Source: Chrysopilus asiliformis (taxonomy: Eukaryota > Arthropoda > Insecta > Diptera > Rhagionidae). Taken from it: a stretch of 64,000 bases of DNA. The stretch is taken from NCBI GenBank assembly GCA_964034945.1, contig OZ035962.1, positions 46,284,386-46,348,385 on the forward strand. Direction: 5' to 3'. This document shows, one piece after another, positions 44,787-57,275 of this stretch. Position 1 is the stretch's first letter. Each line of letters starts with the position of its first letter. The notes below the pieces were generated by a model. It was given only the letters and a program-made list of their open reading frames with translations, was not told the DNA's origin and searched no databases. The position numbers were made by a program, and so were the translations under genes.

Positions 44787-45942
44787 TGAAGAATTAAAAA
44801 TATATTTTTATTTCACTCCAACCCACTGACCGAGAAGCCTGCAAGGAAACATAATAGTAAAAAAATAATGTCTGAGGTATCAAAAAAAATTAGAAAAGTT
44901 GTAGTTTTAATTAATTGAAAAAATTTAATCTGGCGAATAAACTGTTTTAACTGGCATAATAATTGGAGCTAATAGACAGTAGAGCAGTCTATTAAATGTT
45001 GATGTCCACTCTCTAGTTTATAGACTCTAGATTTGTGTAGCGACAGAATATTTGAAATATCGAGCAAAGCAAATACTATTCAAATTACTGATCAAAAAAC
45101 CTTCAAGTCCGAAACAGATCAGGCGTCCACGTCAGCGTTATGACGCCATCATGTGTGCCTAGCCGCCGAACTGAAAATTGAGCGCAAAAAGCTTTAAAAA
45201 TTTCGTTCTTTGTCACAAACAATTATCAAAACGGAAATCGGTTAATATAAGTAAAAAACGAATCTCTAGTCGCTCTAGTCCGAATGTACACTCTTTATAT
45301 TATAGGCTCTTTACACACATGATGACGTCATAACGCCGACTTTGATGCCTCATCTGTTTGGGGCATAATTTTCGAGATATTTAAATCACTGAGGCCAACC
45401 CTAATAATAATAAAAAAAAAAACCTTTAAAAAGGATACAATAATATAATCATTGAAGCTAATTTAAAATTCTTTTGCATCAGGATAACCTTGCTACACAA
45501 ATCCAACGACCAATAGGCTTCCCCGACGCACACCAATTTTAAATTTACTGTAATGATTATTTTATCATTTTTAAGGGATTTTTTTATTTAGGGATTTTTG
45601 AATTTCCTTAGGGTTTTATTTTTAGTCGAAGGTTTTTCTAAATTTTTATTTTGTTTTTTTTACTTTAAAACTATGATTTTACAACATCATACTTTACGAC
45701 ATAACAAATGTAATGTGTAATTTCGTTTTACACTTCATATTGTAAAATGTAATTTCGTTTTACACTTTTACATGAGTGATGTAATTTTTTTGGCATTCAA
45801 AGCTGACACCATTTTTGCCTACATTGAATATTGTAATTTTTTTTAACTGTGTTACTGCAATTTTCGAGTGGCGAAATAGAGAATAACGGGAAGTGATAGA
45901 GTATTGTACGAAGTTGCACGAAGCATTTTCAATATATATTTC

Positions 45943-46513
45943 TGTGACGATAAAGGGGGTTATTATCACATTGCCGGCCCTGGCTGGCGGGAAGGCAAAC
46001 TGCTTATTTAGCAGAAGCGTTTCCGTCAGCAAAGGGCGAAACCTGACGCCGCTGGCATCGTAAAAACAAAATGCTTTTGATGTACACAAGTGGCTGCTCA
46101 CGGTTTGGGCGAATGATAAGGAAAACGCGCTGACACTGTGAATTCCTTCGACCGACGCCCTTCGAGCTGCCGGTCGATGGAAAGCAAGTTCAGTTTGTTA
46201 TTCGTCCTTGAGTCGTTAACAGGCAATAACTAATTTAAAAGTTAAAGTTGTATTTAGTTAATTTAAGTTAAAGTTGAACTTAGCTAATTTAAAGTTAAAG
46301 TTGCATTTAGTTAATTTAAAGTTAAAGTTGAATTTAGTTAATTTAAAGTTAAAGTTGCATTTAGTTAATTTAAAGTTAAAGTAAAGTTAACAGTTGTAAA
46401 CATTTAAATAAATTAAGGTTTCAAGTTAGTAGTAAATAAATATTAAGTGAATAACTCGAGTGTGTTATTAAACAACTCTCCATCCATCAAACTATACCCA
46501 ACGGACCACGACA
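45943..46513 (+). repeat. Solo LTR with 29-bp tandem repeat
   Basis: TGTGACGATAAAGGGGGTTA ... GGACCACGACA, 571 bp, flanked by the 4-bp duplication TTTC (45939-45942, 46514-46517). Near its end a unit TTAATTTAAAGTTAAAGTTG plus AATTTAG repeats about five times (46233-46390). Family not assigned; the related solo LTR is at 47002-47589. Confidence 0.8.
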
Positions 46514-46714
46514 TTTCCAATTGTGACCTCTGTATAGGGATTCTGAGGGAACTGTCGATAATTATCGACAAGCGACTTATGTGCACATATTCAACTTTCT
46601 TTTAATTGTGTTGGTGGATACAGCACCCTAATGCAGGTTTGACTTCCAATGCGATTTCCTTCACTCGGGTAACACTAATGGTTTGACATCTGGAAATCTA
46701 TTCCACATTTCCAA

Positions 46715-46975
46715 CGTTTTTATCGACATTTCCAAGGGGTATCACTTGCTTTGTGAGGTGGTGAAAACAGTGCATTTGCGTAGAAGTTTAGCGCATACAA
46801 AACACCAAGAGCAGGCGATATTAAAATTTGATTAGGCATGTGCGGAGTCAACATTTCAATGATTTCCACTGCTAGTGCCTGTGGAAGCCCATTTATTTCT
46901 ATAAACCTCACAAATACATAAATATCGCAAAAGGATCTGACGCGTTCAATAGATTTCGCCTAATTATTCGCATTT
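46715..46975 (-). pseudogene. Harbinger transposase N-terminal fragment
   Basis: The minus strand reads RNLLNASDPFAI, then after a frameshift FVRFIEINGLPQALAVEI, IEMLTPHMP and SPALGVLYALNFYANALF. This fits the N-terminal helical region of HARBI1-like transposases (dSDPF ... ALqfyA). It lacks the DDE domain. It lies between the two solo LTRs. Confidence 0.6.
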
Positions 46976-47001
46976 GATTCCTCCTAAGGTAATAATAAAC
47001 T

Positions 47002-47589
47002 GTGATGGCCAACTAAAAGACCATCACATTCCTTTCCCACGACTGGCTGATTCAATCGTGGTACAAAACGTCTCAAATTGCAGCAGACGTGATGTGACGC
47101 GATTGAGTCAGCATAAAACGAGTAAACAACCACTTCATGTGCCAAGTGCATGAGTTCGGTCGCGACATAAACAGTTCGAATTACCGAACTGATAAGAGTG
47201 ACGCGGCCGACTCAGCATTTGTTTGAGGCATTGGTTGCTGCTGGCGACTACGGCCAGTTGAGTTGAGTTTCGGTGTTTTTAAGAGTCGGTTGTGTTTCGG
47301 TCGCGTAGTCGGAATGAAGATTTGAAAAGATTTATTAAAACATTAAAATAAGTTAAAATTTGGAAAGATTTATTAAAACATAAAAATAAGTTAAAATTTG
47401 GAAAGATTTATTAAAACATTAAAATAAGTTAAAATTTGGAAAGATTTATTAAAACATTAAAATAAGTTAAGATAGTAAAGGTACTGTGCGAAATAGTGTA
47501 ACAGTTTTTAGTGATTAAATAAATAAATATAAAGGACAAAGTATGTAATTACTAACAATAACAATTCTCCCAAAAAAACCCCCACGACA
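47002..47589 (+). repeat. Solo LTR with 38-bp tandem repeat
   Basis: TGTGATGGCCAACTAAAAGA ... CCCCACGACA, 588 bp, with the duplication AAAC (46998-47001, 47590-47593). It begins with a hairpin (TGTGATGG ... CCATCACA) like its relative (TGTGACGA ... TTATCACA). A unit GAAAGATTTATTAAAACATT plus AAAATAAGTTAAAATTTG repeats four times at 47324-47475. Confidence 0.82.
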
Positions 47590-47740
47590 AAACGGATACT
47601 GCGGAATTCATTGTCTTTGGTAAATTATTAAAAACACTATCTAAAGTTTTTCGCGGTACTTTTCGTTGTCGACTTCTCTCACATTTGCGGCTGTCAAATC
47701 GAGAATTTTTGGGTTACTTATTACACTTGCAACTTATAAA

Positions 47741-47893
47741 TTCAATTCAATTCAATTATTTATTGATGCTATAGTATTAAGTATAAATTCAGTACAAACT
47801 TAATACCAATGATAAAGTGGTAAAATTCAATCAAGAAATTCTATATGACAAATTTAATATAATGAGAATGTATTTACACACATACCATTAGCA
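47741..47893 (-). mobile_element. LINE 3' end, 5'-truncated
   Basis: A 153-bp insert flanked by the 14-bp duplication TTGCAACTTATAAA (47727-47740, 47894-47907). On the minus strand it ends AATAAATAATTGAATTGAAT, a microsatellite tail typical of non-LTR retrotransposons. 47594-47726 and 47908-48163 show nothing. Confidence 0.8.
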
Positions 47894-48163
47894 TTGCAAC
47901 TTATAAAATTCACATCGGGCAGGTAAAAAATTCTTCATCGCTGCGGATCTTCAAGAAAATTTCCTAACTTGAAAAAAATTCCCTCTTTTCGACATTCCAC
48001 TGGCGATAAGTATCGATTATGCTCAGAATCGGTGTACTGGTCTTGTCAAAACGATGTCAAAAAATGTAACTAAATATCATTTTCGAGGGGAAAAATTGTC
48101 ATCAACAGAAACCAGCTAAATAAATTGATGGAGCTGATGGAAAAAAATCCATCCAACAATAGA

Positions 48164-48752
48164 AACATAACAAAAGCTATAATTGCCAATCTGGCAATTA
48201 TTGAAAACCCGTATGGTGATTTAATTGAACGGCGTATCAAAATTCCACTTTGAAGTCAAACTTTCCAATAAGATTTTTTTAAAACTTGTTCCAATTGGAT
48301 TTTAATGTATGGAACTTTAATGTAGAATCATGTCCTAAACAATTTTTGTTCTTGCACTTTTTTGATAAGATACACCGTTTTTGAGATATTCGCAAAAAAC
48401 GTTTTCGTTCGTATGGGGGGTACCCCCCCTAATGGTCCATTTTTGCCCATTAACGAACTTAGCCTCGCATTTTACGAAAAAAGGACCTGTGCCAAATTTC
48501 AAGTCTGTAGCTCAATCCGTGCGCCCGCAATCCGCGCCACAGACAGACAGACGGACAGACAGACGGACAGACGGACAGACAGACGGACAGACGGACAGAC
48601 GGACAGACAGACGGACGGACATGCTAAATTCAACTTTTTTCATCATTCTAAACACACTGGTGTAATTCATTTTTTTGTGCGATGACGGGATCTTGGCGTT
48701 ACAAACGGTAAGGCAAAGTTAATATACCCTTTGGTTTCACCATACGGGTATA
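48164..48752 (-). mobile_element. DINE-1-like element, full length
   Basis: 589 bp with both ends, hairpin ATTGCCAATCTGGCAAT and a (GACAGACG)n tract at 48541-48618. 48753-48886 shows nothing. Confidence 0.92.
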
Positions 48753-48886
48753 AAAAGTAATATAATCTAAACTTGATGCCAAAAATAAATAGAACCAAAT
48801 TACTGTAGAAATAAATAGTTTGGATCGTCCGGAGCATTATTGGTATATCTGAATTATAATCGGAAATCATATCATACTAATATATA

Positions 48887-50129
48887 AACATAACAAAAGC
48901 TATAATTGCCTATCTGGCAATCATTGGAGACCCGTATGGTGATATTCGTATCAAAATTGGAACAGTTGTACCAAAATTCCATTTTGAAGTCAAACTTTCC
49001 AACAAGATTTTTTAAAATTTATTCCAATTGGATTTTGATGTATGGGAGTTTTATGTAGAATTATATCCTAAATAACTTTTGTTCTTGGACTTTTTTGATA
49101 AGATGCACCGTTTTTGAGGTACAGTAATCCCTCGAACTGCGCGGTAGATACGTTCCACAAAAAGAGCGCGCACTGCGAAACCGCGCACTGTGAACCTTAC
49201 TTTGTATGAAATATTCGGGTTAGGTCCCAGATATTAGAAACATTCAAAAAAAAATAGAAAAAAAGTTTTTTATTTAACGACATATTTAAAGTAATACAAA
49301 GATATGATATGTATTACTAATCTCTTTGAAAAATTAGTGATTGATTACCCGATTTTTGTTTTTCATTATGCATTTCTGCGTATGAGGCTAAAGCGGCTGT
49401 CAAATTTCACCAAAATTTTAAGGCACGCTCCATATCAGGGTCCATATTAAGAGCTTCTTATTAAAGTTGACTACCAAGCATTAAAAAATTTGTCAGTTTT
49501 TCGTGCGTAAGGTTTTTCTTTCTTACAATCTCTATAACTTCACTTTCATCATTTTCGTTGCTATGATTATCGCCGAACTGTGTCAAAATATCGTCAGCAG
49601 TCATATGTTCTTCATTGCTTGCAAGGACTTCCATGATATCTTCTGACTCTAAGTCTTCAAATTCGTCCCAAAAATTGTCTTACCTAATGTCACAATTTCC
49701 ACTAAATATAAACACTAATATAAGCACGAAATTACCAAATATGTACGAAGATACCAAATTACCAGCTGATTCCGTCTTGTCGGGGATTCACCAAAATATA
49801 TGTTCAGAACATGTTTTTTATACGGAAATTATAAAAAAACCGCGCAGCTGCGAAATTTTTACCGCACAGTTTGAAATTTTGGTATTAAAAACTTAACCGC
49901 GCAGTTGCGAAACCGCGCAGTCCGAAACCGCGCAGTTCGACGGATTACTGTATTCGCAAAAAACGTTTTCGTTTGTATGGGGGGTACCCCCCTAATGGTC
50001 AATTTTTGCCCATTAACGAACTTAGCCTCGCATTTTACGAAAAACGGATCCACGCAAAATTTCAAGTCTCTAACTCAATCCGTGCGCCCGCAATCCGCGC
50101 CACAGACAGACAGACAGACAGACGGACAG

Positions 50130-50164
<35 letters not shown>

Positions 50165-50363
50165 GACAGACAGACGGACAGACAGACAGACGGACAGACA
50201 GACGGACAGACAGACGGACAGACGGACGGACATGCAGAAATTAATTATTTTTATTATTCTAAACACACCGGTGTAATTCATTTTTGTGTGTGATGACGGG
50301 ATCTTGGCGTTACAAACGGTAAGGCAAAGTTAATATACCCTTTGGTTTCACCATACGGGTATA
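48887..50363 (-). mobile_element. DINE-1-like element split by a pogo-like element
   Basis: The pieces 48887-49121 and 49952-50363 join to a normal DINE. Its long (GACAGACG)n tract at 50102-50228 is the largest in the window. Positions 50231-50258 give the uninterrupted form of the site hit at 27938/28511. Confidence 0.92.
49122..49950 (-). mobile_element. pogo/Tigger-like element, decayed
   Basis: TA duplications (49120-49121, 49951-49952) and ends CAGTAATCCSTCGAACTGCG; CTGCGCGGTT-like motifs repeat just inside. On the minus strand about 49685-49330 reads NFWDEFEDLESEDIMEVL, MTADDILTQFGDN and LTHEKLTNFLMLGSQL, then stops, then MDPDMERALKFW. This acidic region is like the C-terminal tail of Tigger transposases. 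The DDE domain is missing. Confidence 0.8.
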
Positions 50364-53186
50364 AAAATGAGTTGGTGTCTGTCTGTCTGTCTGTTCCTCT
50401 TTCACGCAAAAACGGCTGAACCGATTGACTTGAAATTTAGCATGAGTGTAAGTGGTAGCTCTGGTTTCAACATAGGCATACGGAAAAGTAGCGCGAGGGG
50501 TGGGGGGAGTAAGGGGAGGGGGTAAAGTGATTTCGAAACTTCGTTTTTGCGCTATGTTACTCTATCGCGGGGAAAGTTCTGTACCGATTGGCCTGAAATT
50601 TGGCATAGATGTTTGTCGGGGGTCCAGCCCCAACACAGACCCATTAAAAAGTAGCCCGAGAGGTGGGGAAAGTAAGGGGAGGGGGTAAGGGGGTTAAACT
50701 GAAATTTGGCATAGATATTCGTCGGGGGTCCAGCCCCAACACAGACCCATTAAAAAGTAGCGCGAGAGGTGGGGGGAGTAAGGGGAGGGGGTAAAGTAAT
50801 CTCGAAACTTAGGTTTCCCTCTATGTTACTCTTTCGCGGGGAAACTACTGAACCGATTGGCCTGAAATTTGGCGTAAATGTTCGTCGGGGGCCCAGCCCC
50901 AACATAGACCCATTAAAAAGTAGCCAGAGAGGTGGGTGGAGTAAGGGGAGGGGGTACAGTGATTTCGAAACTTGGTTTTCCCTCTATGTTACTCTTTCGC
51001 GGGGAAACTTTTTTTTTATATATAGTTTCAGCCAAAGCTTAGGGGAAACCCCTTTAACGTCGAAACATAGCTCAGGATGGTCGGAAGAACGACGGGAAAT
51101 GTCGGTTTATATTCTCCTTGAACCTCTGCGGGGTATAGTCCGGGGGGAACACATCGGATGGTAAATCATTCTAAAGTCTTGTTGTTCGCGGAATTGTTGT
51201 TCGCGGAATGAACGCCTAAACTTTACTGTACGAACACGGGGAGGCTCAAGGAAGAAGTCGTGCGCGCATGCAGCTGAACGAGAGGGTGAACGAGAACGAG
51301 CTGAACGAGAGGGTCTAGGGAAGATGTACCGTGGAGGAATAAGTTGGGAAATTTCGGTGGAACATTTCCCATTGAAATATTTGTAGAATATGCTGAGTAC
51401 TCCAACAGAGCGACGATGCTCGAGAGACGGTAATGAATCTGTCAAAGACTTCTCTCCGATCAGTCGGATCGCACGTTTTTGAATTCGGTCCAGCAGTTGC
51501 AGAACAGTTTTTGGGGCTCCAGCCCAAATGTGCGAATTGTACTCGAGTCTCGGTCGAATGTAGCTCTTGTAATGGTTAAGGACGTCGACTGGTGCGAAAT
51601 ATTTTTTGCATCGTCCCAGGAAGCCTAGGCACTGCGATGCTTCCTTTGCTATTTTAAAAATATAATCACTCCATTGGAACCTCTCATTTATTTCGATGCC
51701 CAACATTCTGATGTTTTTTGAGTCACTAATGGACTCACTCATAAATTCGACTGTTTCGGGAGATTTTTCGCATTTCATCGATAACAGCATTGATTGGGTT
51801 TTAGATGCGTTGAATTCCACACGGTTGATTCTGCCCCAAGTCAGAACTGTGTTTAAGTCAGAATTCAAAGATCTAATTTGCTCACTGCGTTCCGATCGAA
51901 CTGCAATGGCGTTCGATTCTGCAAATGAACTGAAATAGTAGGATGCGTCAAGGGAGCTGTCATCAGCGAAACAGTAAAGTGGATTGAGAGTGAGAGATAG
52001 TAGATCATTGATAAATATTAAGAAAAGCGTAGGAGTTGGAACTGAGCCTTGAGGGACACCAGAGTTAATTTTGAAGAGATCAGATTTATAACCATCCAAT
52101 ACAACCCGTATTGAACGATCAGAAAGGTAGCTCTCAATCCATTTGGAAATTGCAGGGTTTAGACCGATAGCTCGTATCTTTGCCATCAAAGCTTTATGCC
52201 AAACACGGCCAAAAGCTTTGGGGATGTCCAGTGCTATAGTTTTTGATTCGCCAAAATTATGGAGACTTTTACTCCAACGCTCGGTCAAGCAAACCAAAAG
52301 ATCGTCTGTGGAGCGGCGCGCACGAAAGCCATACTGACGATCGTTGATTAAATTATTGCGCTCTAAAAAATTTGTAATTTTGATATTTATTAAAGTTTCC
52401 ATAACCTTGGCAAGTACAGAAGTCAGAGCTATAGGTCTATAATTTGAGGGGTCGCATTTGTCACCTTTTTTGGGAATGGGCTGGACATTAGCTGCTTTCC
52501 AAGAAGAGGGATATATCCCCTTGGAGAAGCTGAGGTAAAATAGGGAGCGAAGAGGTCCAGCTAAGGTGACGGCACATTTTTTCAAACCATGGGGGGAATG
52601 CCATCCGGTCCTGTAGATTTGTTCACGTCAATCTCCTGCAGAATTCTAACTATTGGTCTTTTGCGGATGGAAAGTTTTGGAGAGACAATCTCCGGGTTGG
52701 GGCGGTATTTGGTTGGATTTCGGGAGACTGAACCGATTGGCCTGAAATTTGGCATAGATGTTCGTCGGGGGTCCAGCCCCACCATAGATCCATTAAAAAG
52801 TAGCCCGAGAGGTGGGGGAGTAAGGGGAGGGGGTAAAGTCATCACGAAACTTAGTTTTCCCTCTATGTTACTCTTTCACGGGGAAGCTACTGAACCGATT
52901 GGCCTGAAATTTGGCATAGATGTTCGTCGGGGGTCCAGCCCCAACATAGACCCATTAAAAAGTAGCCAGTGAGGTGGGGGAGTAAGCGGAGGGGGGGGGG
53001 GGGGGGGTAAAGTCATACCGAATGCAAGTACTGGAATTTTGTTGTTAGTTTGTCAATCATTTTCCAAAGAGAAAACACTAACGAACAGCATCCAGGCGAC
53101 CTAATTTTTAACCAACTGAATTTAGTTTTCCTAAGTTTTTTTTCTGTTCACGCTTTTAGCTGGGCGAAGCCGGGTCCAAATTCTAG
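50364..53186 (+). mobile_element. Helitron-like element, 150-bp-repeat family, copy 1, with LINE inside
   Basis: Starts AAAATGAGTTGGTGTCTGTC next to the DINE end, has GCAAAAACGGCTGAACCGAT, several repeat units, the LINE fragment 51009-52725, more units with a long G run (about 52990), and ends GCGAAGCCGGGTCCAAATTC then CTAG. Same family as 11196-12838, opposite strand. Confidence 0.8.
51009..52725 (-). pseudogene. CR1/jockey-like LINE reverse-transcriptase fragment, copy 1
   Basis: An open frame 52585-51107 (492 codons) is preceded, across a stop at about 52583-52585, by YRPNPEIVSPKLSIRKRP and NKSTGPDGIPPMV. RT motifs: SNYRPIALTSVLAKVMET, NLINDRQYGFRARRSTDD, TIALDIPKAFGRVWHKAL, SGVPQGSVPTPTLFLIFI and the catalytic FADDSSLDASYYF. 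After it come LGIEINERFQWSDYI and YIRPRLEYNSHIWAGAP. It ends in a TATATATAAAAAAAAA tail (51009-51025). The 5' end is cut within a satellite unit. No endonuclease is present here. Confidence 0.85.
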
Positions 53187-55885
53187 TACTAATATATAAA
53201 AATGAGTTGGTGTATGTCTGTCTGTCTGTTCCTCTTTCACGCAAAAACGGCTGAACCAATTGACTTGAAATTTGGCATTAGTGTCTGTGGTGAGTAAGGC
53301 GAGAGATGGGGGGAGTAAGGGGAGAAGGTAAAGTGATTTCGAAACTTAGTTTTCCATCTATGTTTCTCTTTCGCGGGGAAATTACTGAACCGATTGGCCT
53401 GAAATTTGCCATAGATGTTCGTCGGGGGTCCAGCCCCAACACAGACCCATTAAAAAGTAGCGCGAGAGGTGGGGGGAGTAAGGGGAGGGGGTAAAGTAAT
53501 CTCGAAACTTAGTTTTCCCTCTATGTTACTCTTTCGCGGGGAAACTACTGAACCGATTGGCCTGAAATTTGGCGTAAATGTTCGTCGGGGGCCCAGCCCC
53601 AACATAGACCCATTAAAAAGTATCCAGAGAGGTGGGTGGAGTAAGGGGAGGGGGTACAGTGATTTCGAAACTTGGTTTTCCCTCTATGTTACTCTTTCGC
53701 GGGGAAACTTTTTTTTTATATATAGTTTCAGCCAAAGCTTAGGGGAAACCCCTTTAACGTCGAAACATAGCTCAGGATGGTCGGAAGAACGACGGGAAAT
53801 GTCGGTTTATATTCTCCTTGAACCTCTGCGGGGTATAGTCCGGGGGGAACACATCGGATGGTAAATCATTCTAAAGTCTTGTTGTTCGCGGAATTGTTGT
53901 TCGCGGAATGAACGCCTAAACTTTACTGTACGAACACGGGGAGGCTCAAGGAAGAAGTCGTGCGCGCATGCAGCTGAACGAGAGGGTGAACGAGAACGAG
54001 CTGAACGAGAGGGTCTAGGGAAGATGTACCGTGGAGGAATAAGTTGGGAAATTTCGGTGGAACATTTCCCATTGAAATATTTGTAGAATATGCTGAGTAC
54101 TCCAACAGAGCGACGATGCTCGAGAGACGGTAATGAATCTGTCAAAGACTTCTCTCCAATCAGTCGGATCGCACGTTTTTGAATTCGGTCCAGCAGTTGC
54201 AGAACAGTTTTTGGGGCTCCAGCCCAAATGTGCGAATTGTACTCGAGTCTCGGTCGAATGTAGCTCTTGTAATGGTTAAGGACGTCGACTGGTGCGAAAT
54301 ATTTTTTGCATCGTCCCAGGAAGCCTAGGCACTGCGATGCTTCCTTTGCTATTTTAAAAATATAATCACTCCATTGGAACCTCTCATTTATTTCGATGCC
54401 CAACATTCTGATGTTTTTTGAGTCACTAATGGACTCACTCATAAATTCGACTGTTTCGGGAGATTTTTCGCATTTCATCGATAACAGCATTCATTGGGTT
54501 TTAGATGCGTTGAATTCCACACGGTTGATTCTGCCCCAAGTCAGAACTGTGTTTAAGTCAGAATTCAAAGATCTAATTTGCTCACTGCGTTCCGATCGAA
54601 CTGCAATGGCGTTCGATTCTGCAAATGAACTGAAATAGTAGGATGCGTCAAGGGAGCTGTCATCAGCGAAACAGTAAAGTGGATTGAGAGTGAGAGATAG
54701 TAGATCATTGATAAATATTAAGAAAAGCGTAGGAGTTGGAACTGAGCCTTGAGGGACACCAGAGTTAATTTTGAAGAGATCAGATTTATAACCATCCAAT
54801 ACAACCCGTATTGAACGATCAGAAAGGTAGCTCTCAATCCATTTGGAAATTGCAGGGTTTAGACCGATAGCTCGTATCTTTGCCATCAAAGCTTTATGCC
54901 AAACACGGCCAAAAGCTTTGGGGATGTCCAGTGCTATAGTTTTTGATTCGCCAAAATTATGGAGACTTTTACTCCAACGCTCGGTCAAGCAAACCAAAAG
55001 ATCGTCTGTGGAGCGGCGCGCACGAAAGCCATACTGACGATCGTTGATTAAATTATTGCGCTCTAAAAAATTTGTAATTTTGATATTTATTAAAGTTTCC
55101 ATAACCTTGGCAAGTACAGAAGTCAGAGCTATAGGTCTATAATTTGAGGGGTCGCATTTGTCACCTTTTTTGGGAATGGGCTGGACATTAGCTGCTTTCC
55201 AAGAAGAGGGATATATCCCCTTGGAGAAGCTGAGGTAAAATAGGGAGCGAAGAGGTCCAGCTAAGGTGACGGCACATTTTTTCAAACCATGGGGGGAATG
55301 CCATCCGGTCCTGTAGATTTGTTCACGTCAATCTCCTGCAGAATTCTAACTATTTGTCTTTTGCGGATGGAAAGTTTTGGAGAGACAATCTCCGGGTTGG
55401 GGCGGTATTTGGTTGGATTTCGGGAGACTGAACCGATTGGCCTGAAATTTGGCATAGATGTTCGTCGGGGGTCCAGCCCCACCATAGATCCATTAAAAAG
55501 TAGCCCGAGAGGTGGGGGAGTAAGGGGAGGGGGTAAAGTCATCACGAAACTTAGTTTTCCCTCTATGTTACTCTTTCACGGGGAAGCTACTGAACCGATT
55601 GGCCTGAAATTTGGCATAGATGTTCGTCGGGGGTCCAGCCCCAACATAGACCCATTAAAAAGTAGCCAGTGAGGTGGGGGGAGTAAGCGGAGGGGGGGGG
55701 GGGGGGTAAAGTCATACCGAATGCAAGTACTGGAATTTTGTTGTTAGTTTGTCAATCATTTTCCAAAGAGAAAACACTAACGAACAGCATCCAGGCGACC
55801 TAATTTTTAACCAACTGAATTTAGTTTTCCTAAGTTTTTTTTCTGTTCACGCTTTTAGCTGGGCGAAGCCGGGTCCAAATTCTAG
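53187..55885 (+). mobile_element. Helitron-like element, copy 2 of a 2.7-kb tandem duplication
   Basis: From ACTAATATATAAAAATGAGT to CTAG. It repeats 50695-53460 at an offset of 2700 bp, LINE included, with only a handful of base differences and small changes in G-run length. Confidence 0.85.
53709..55425 (-). pseudogene. LINE reverse-transcriptase fragment, copy 2
   Basis: Nearly identical to 51009-52725. A single base change at about 54484 turns the Ser codon of the TQSMLLSMK motif into TGA, splitting the frame into 264 and 227 codons. Another change gives DWREVF where copy 1 has DRREVF. The LINE therefore entered before the duplication. Confidence 0.85.
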
Positions 55886-56260
55886 TACTAATATATAAAA
55901 ATGAGTTGGTGTATGTCTGTCTGTCTGTTCCTCTTTCACGCAAAAACGGCTGAACCAATTGACTTGAAATTTGGCATTAGTGTCTGTGGTGAGTAAGGCG
56001 AGAGATGGGGGGAGTAAGGGGAGAAGGTAAAGTGATTTCGAAACTTAGTTTTCCATCTATGTTTCTCTTTCGCGGGGAAATTACTGAACCGATTGGCCTG
56101 AAATTTGCCATAGATGTTCGTCGGGGGTCCAGCCCCAACACAGACCCATTAAAAAGTAGCGCGAGAGGTGGGGGGAGTAAGGGGAGGGGGTAAAGTAATC
56201 TCGAAACTTAGTTTTCCCTCTATGTTACTCTTTCGCGGGGAAACTACTGAACCGATTGCC
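55886..56260 (+). mobile_element. Helitron-like element, partial third copy
   Basis: It follows the same sequence as 53187-53555, then at about 56255 leaves the family (ACCGATTGCCATGAAATTTT) and runs into one diverged 122-bp-type unit (56310-56450). 56451-57891 is mostly unassigned. Confidence 0.75.
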
Positions 56261-57009
56261 ATGAAATTTTGCACACAGATTCAACCTCACACGATCTCAC
56301 TAAGAAACGATTTAAAAAGATTCGAAGCGGAAGTTCCTGTAAGCATAACTCAAATATACTGTTCCCCACTTTTCCTCCGAAATACGGGCACTAGGGGGTT
56401 TTGGGACGGCTAATCACGAATCTGATGTTACAAATTCAACACGGGAGGTCCCGAAATAGACCGAAATTCTTTTTACGGAAATTTTAATACTTAATTTTAT
56501 GTAATTAATAAATCATTGAACTGAGTCAATAGGTATATGCCCCGGGGACGTGCGGGACTCTTTAATACATTTCTTATATGTAAAAAACTTCAACTCTCTG
56601 CATAAGCTACAAACCAATATGTGACGTTACCTCAGTAGCTATCGTTTAACCTTCATCGCCTGAACGATAGCCTTTTTAAATTTGCAAAAAAAAAACAGTT
56701 TTTTCGGTTACGGTAAATGAACAGTAAATCGTCAAAACGATATCGTCGGGAAGATAGTGATTTTGAATTTTACGTGAAGAGAAGCTATCGTCCAAACGAT
56801 GCCGGGACGAGAGTGATTTTAAATTTTACGAATGTTAATCGGTGTCAACTTTATTGATAACTATCAACCGTTTCAAGCGATCACAAATTTATGGTTGATT
56901 GCATAAGGAAGATAACCATTTTCAGGTTTATTTGTGTGTTTTCTGTTAGTTTTCTTTGAAATGTGGTCAATTGATGAAAATGAGACTATAGGTCAAAAAA
57001 TATGTTGCA

Positions 57010-57275
57010 AATCAGAAGAATTTTAAGAGATAACACCAACCCATTAAAATTGAACAATCGGACATAATTTGTGTGGTTATATTTCTCAGACGGGTATGGG
57101 AAAAACGAGTCTTTTTCAGTTTTATACACGATTTCTGGCTATCATATTTATGGCAAGGACGCTCCGGAGGACCCAAACTATTTAATTCTACAGCGATTTG
57201 CTCACAGCGGCACCCAAACAGGAACTTCTCTACAACTTCCTTTTTGGAATCGGTCAACCAGTAAAAATTCATGCG
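57010..57275 (-). pseudogene. Possible Myb/SANT-like fragment of a Harbinger element
   Basis: The minus strand encodes KKEVVEKFLFGCRCEQIA and VELNSLGPPERPCHKYDS. LNSLGPPERP before an expected Trp (here Cys-His) resembles the Myb/SANT domain of Harbinger elements. No ends were found. Evidence is thin. Confidence 0.35.

Noticed and set aside
50102..50281. Frames rich in TDRQTDRRTD or SVCLSVCLSV
   Set aside because: They come from the (GACAGACG)n microsatellite of DINE-like elements, in several frames and on both strands.
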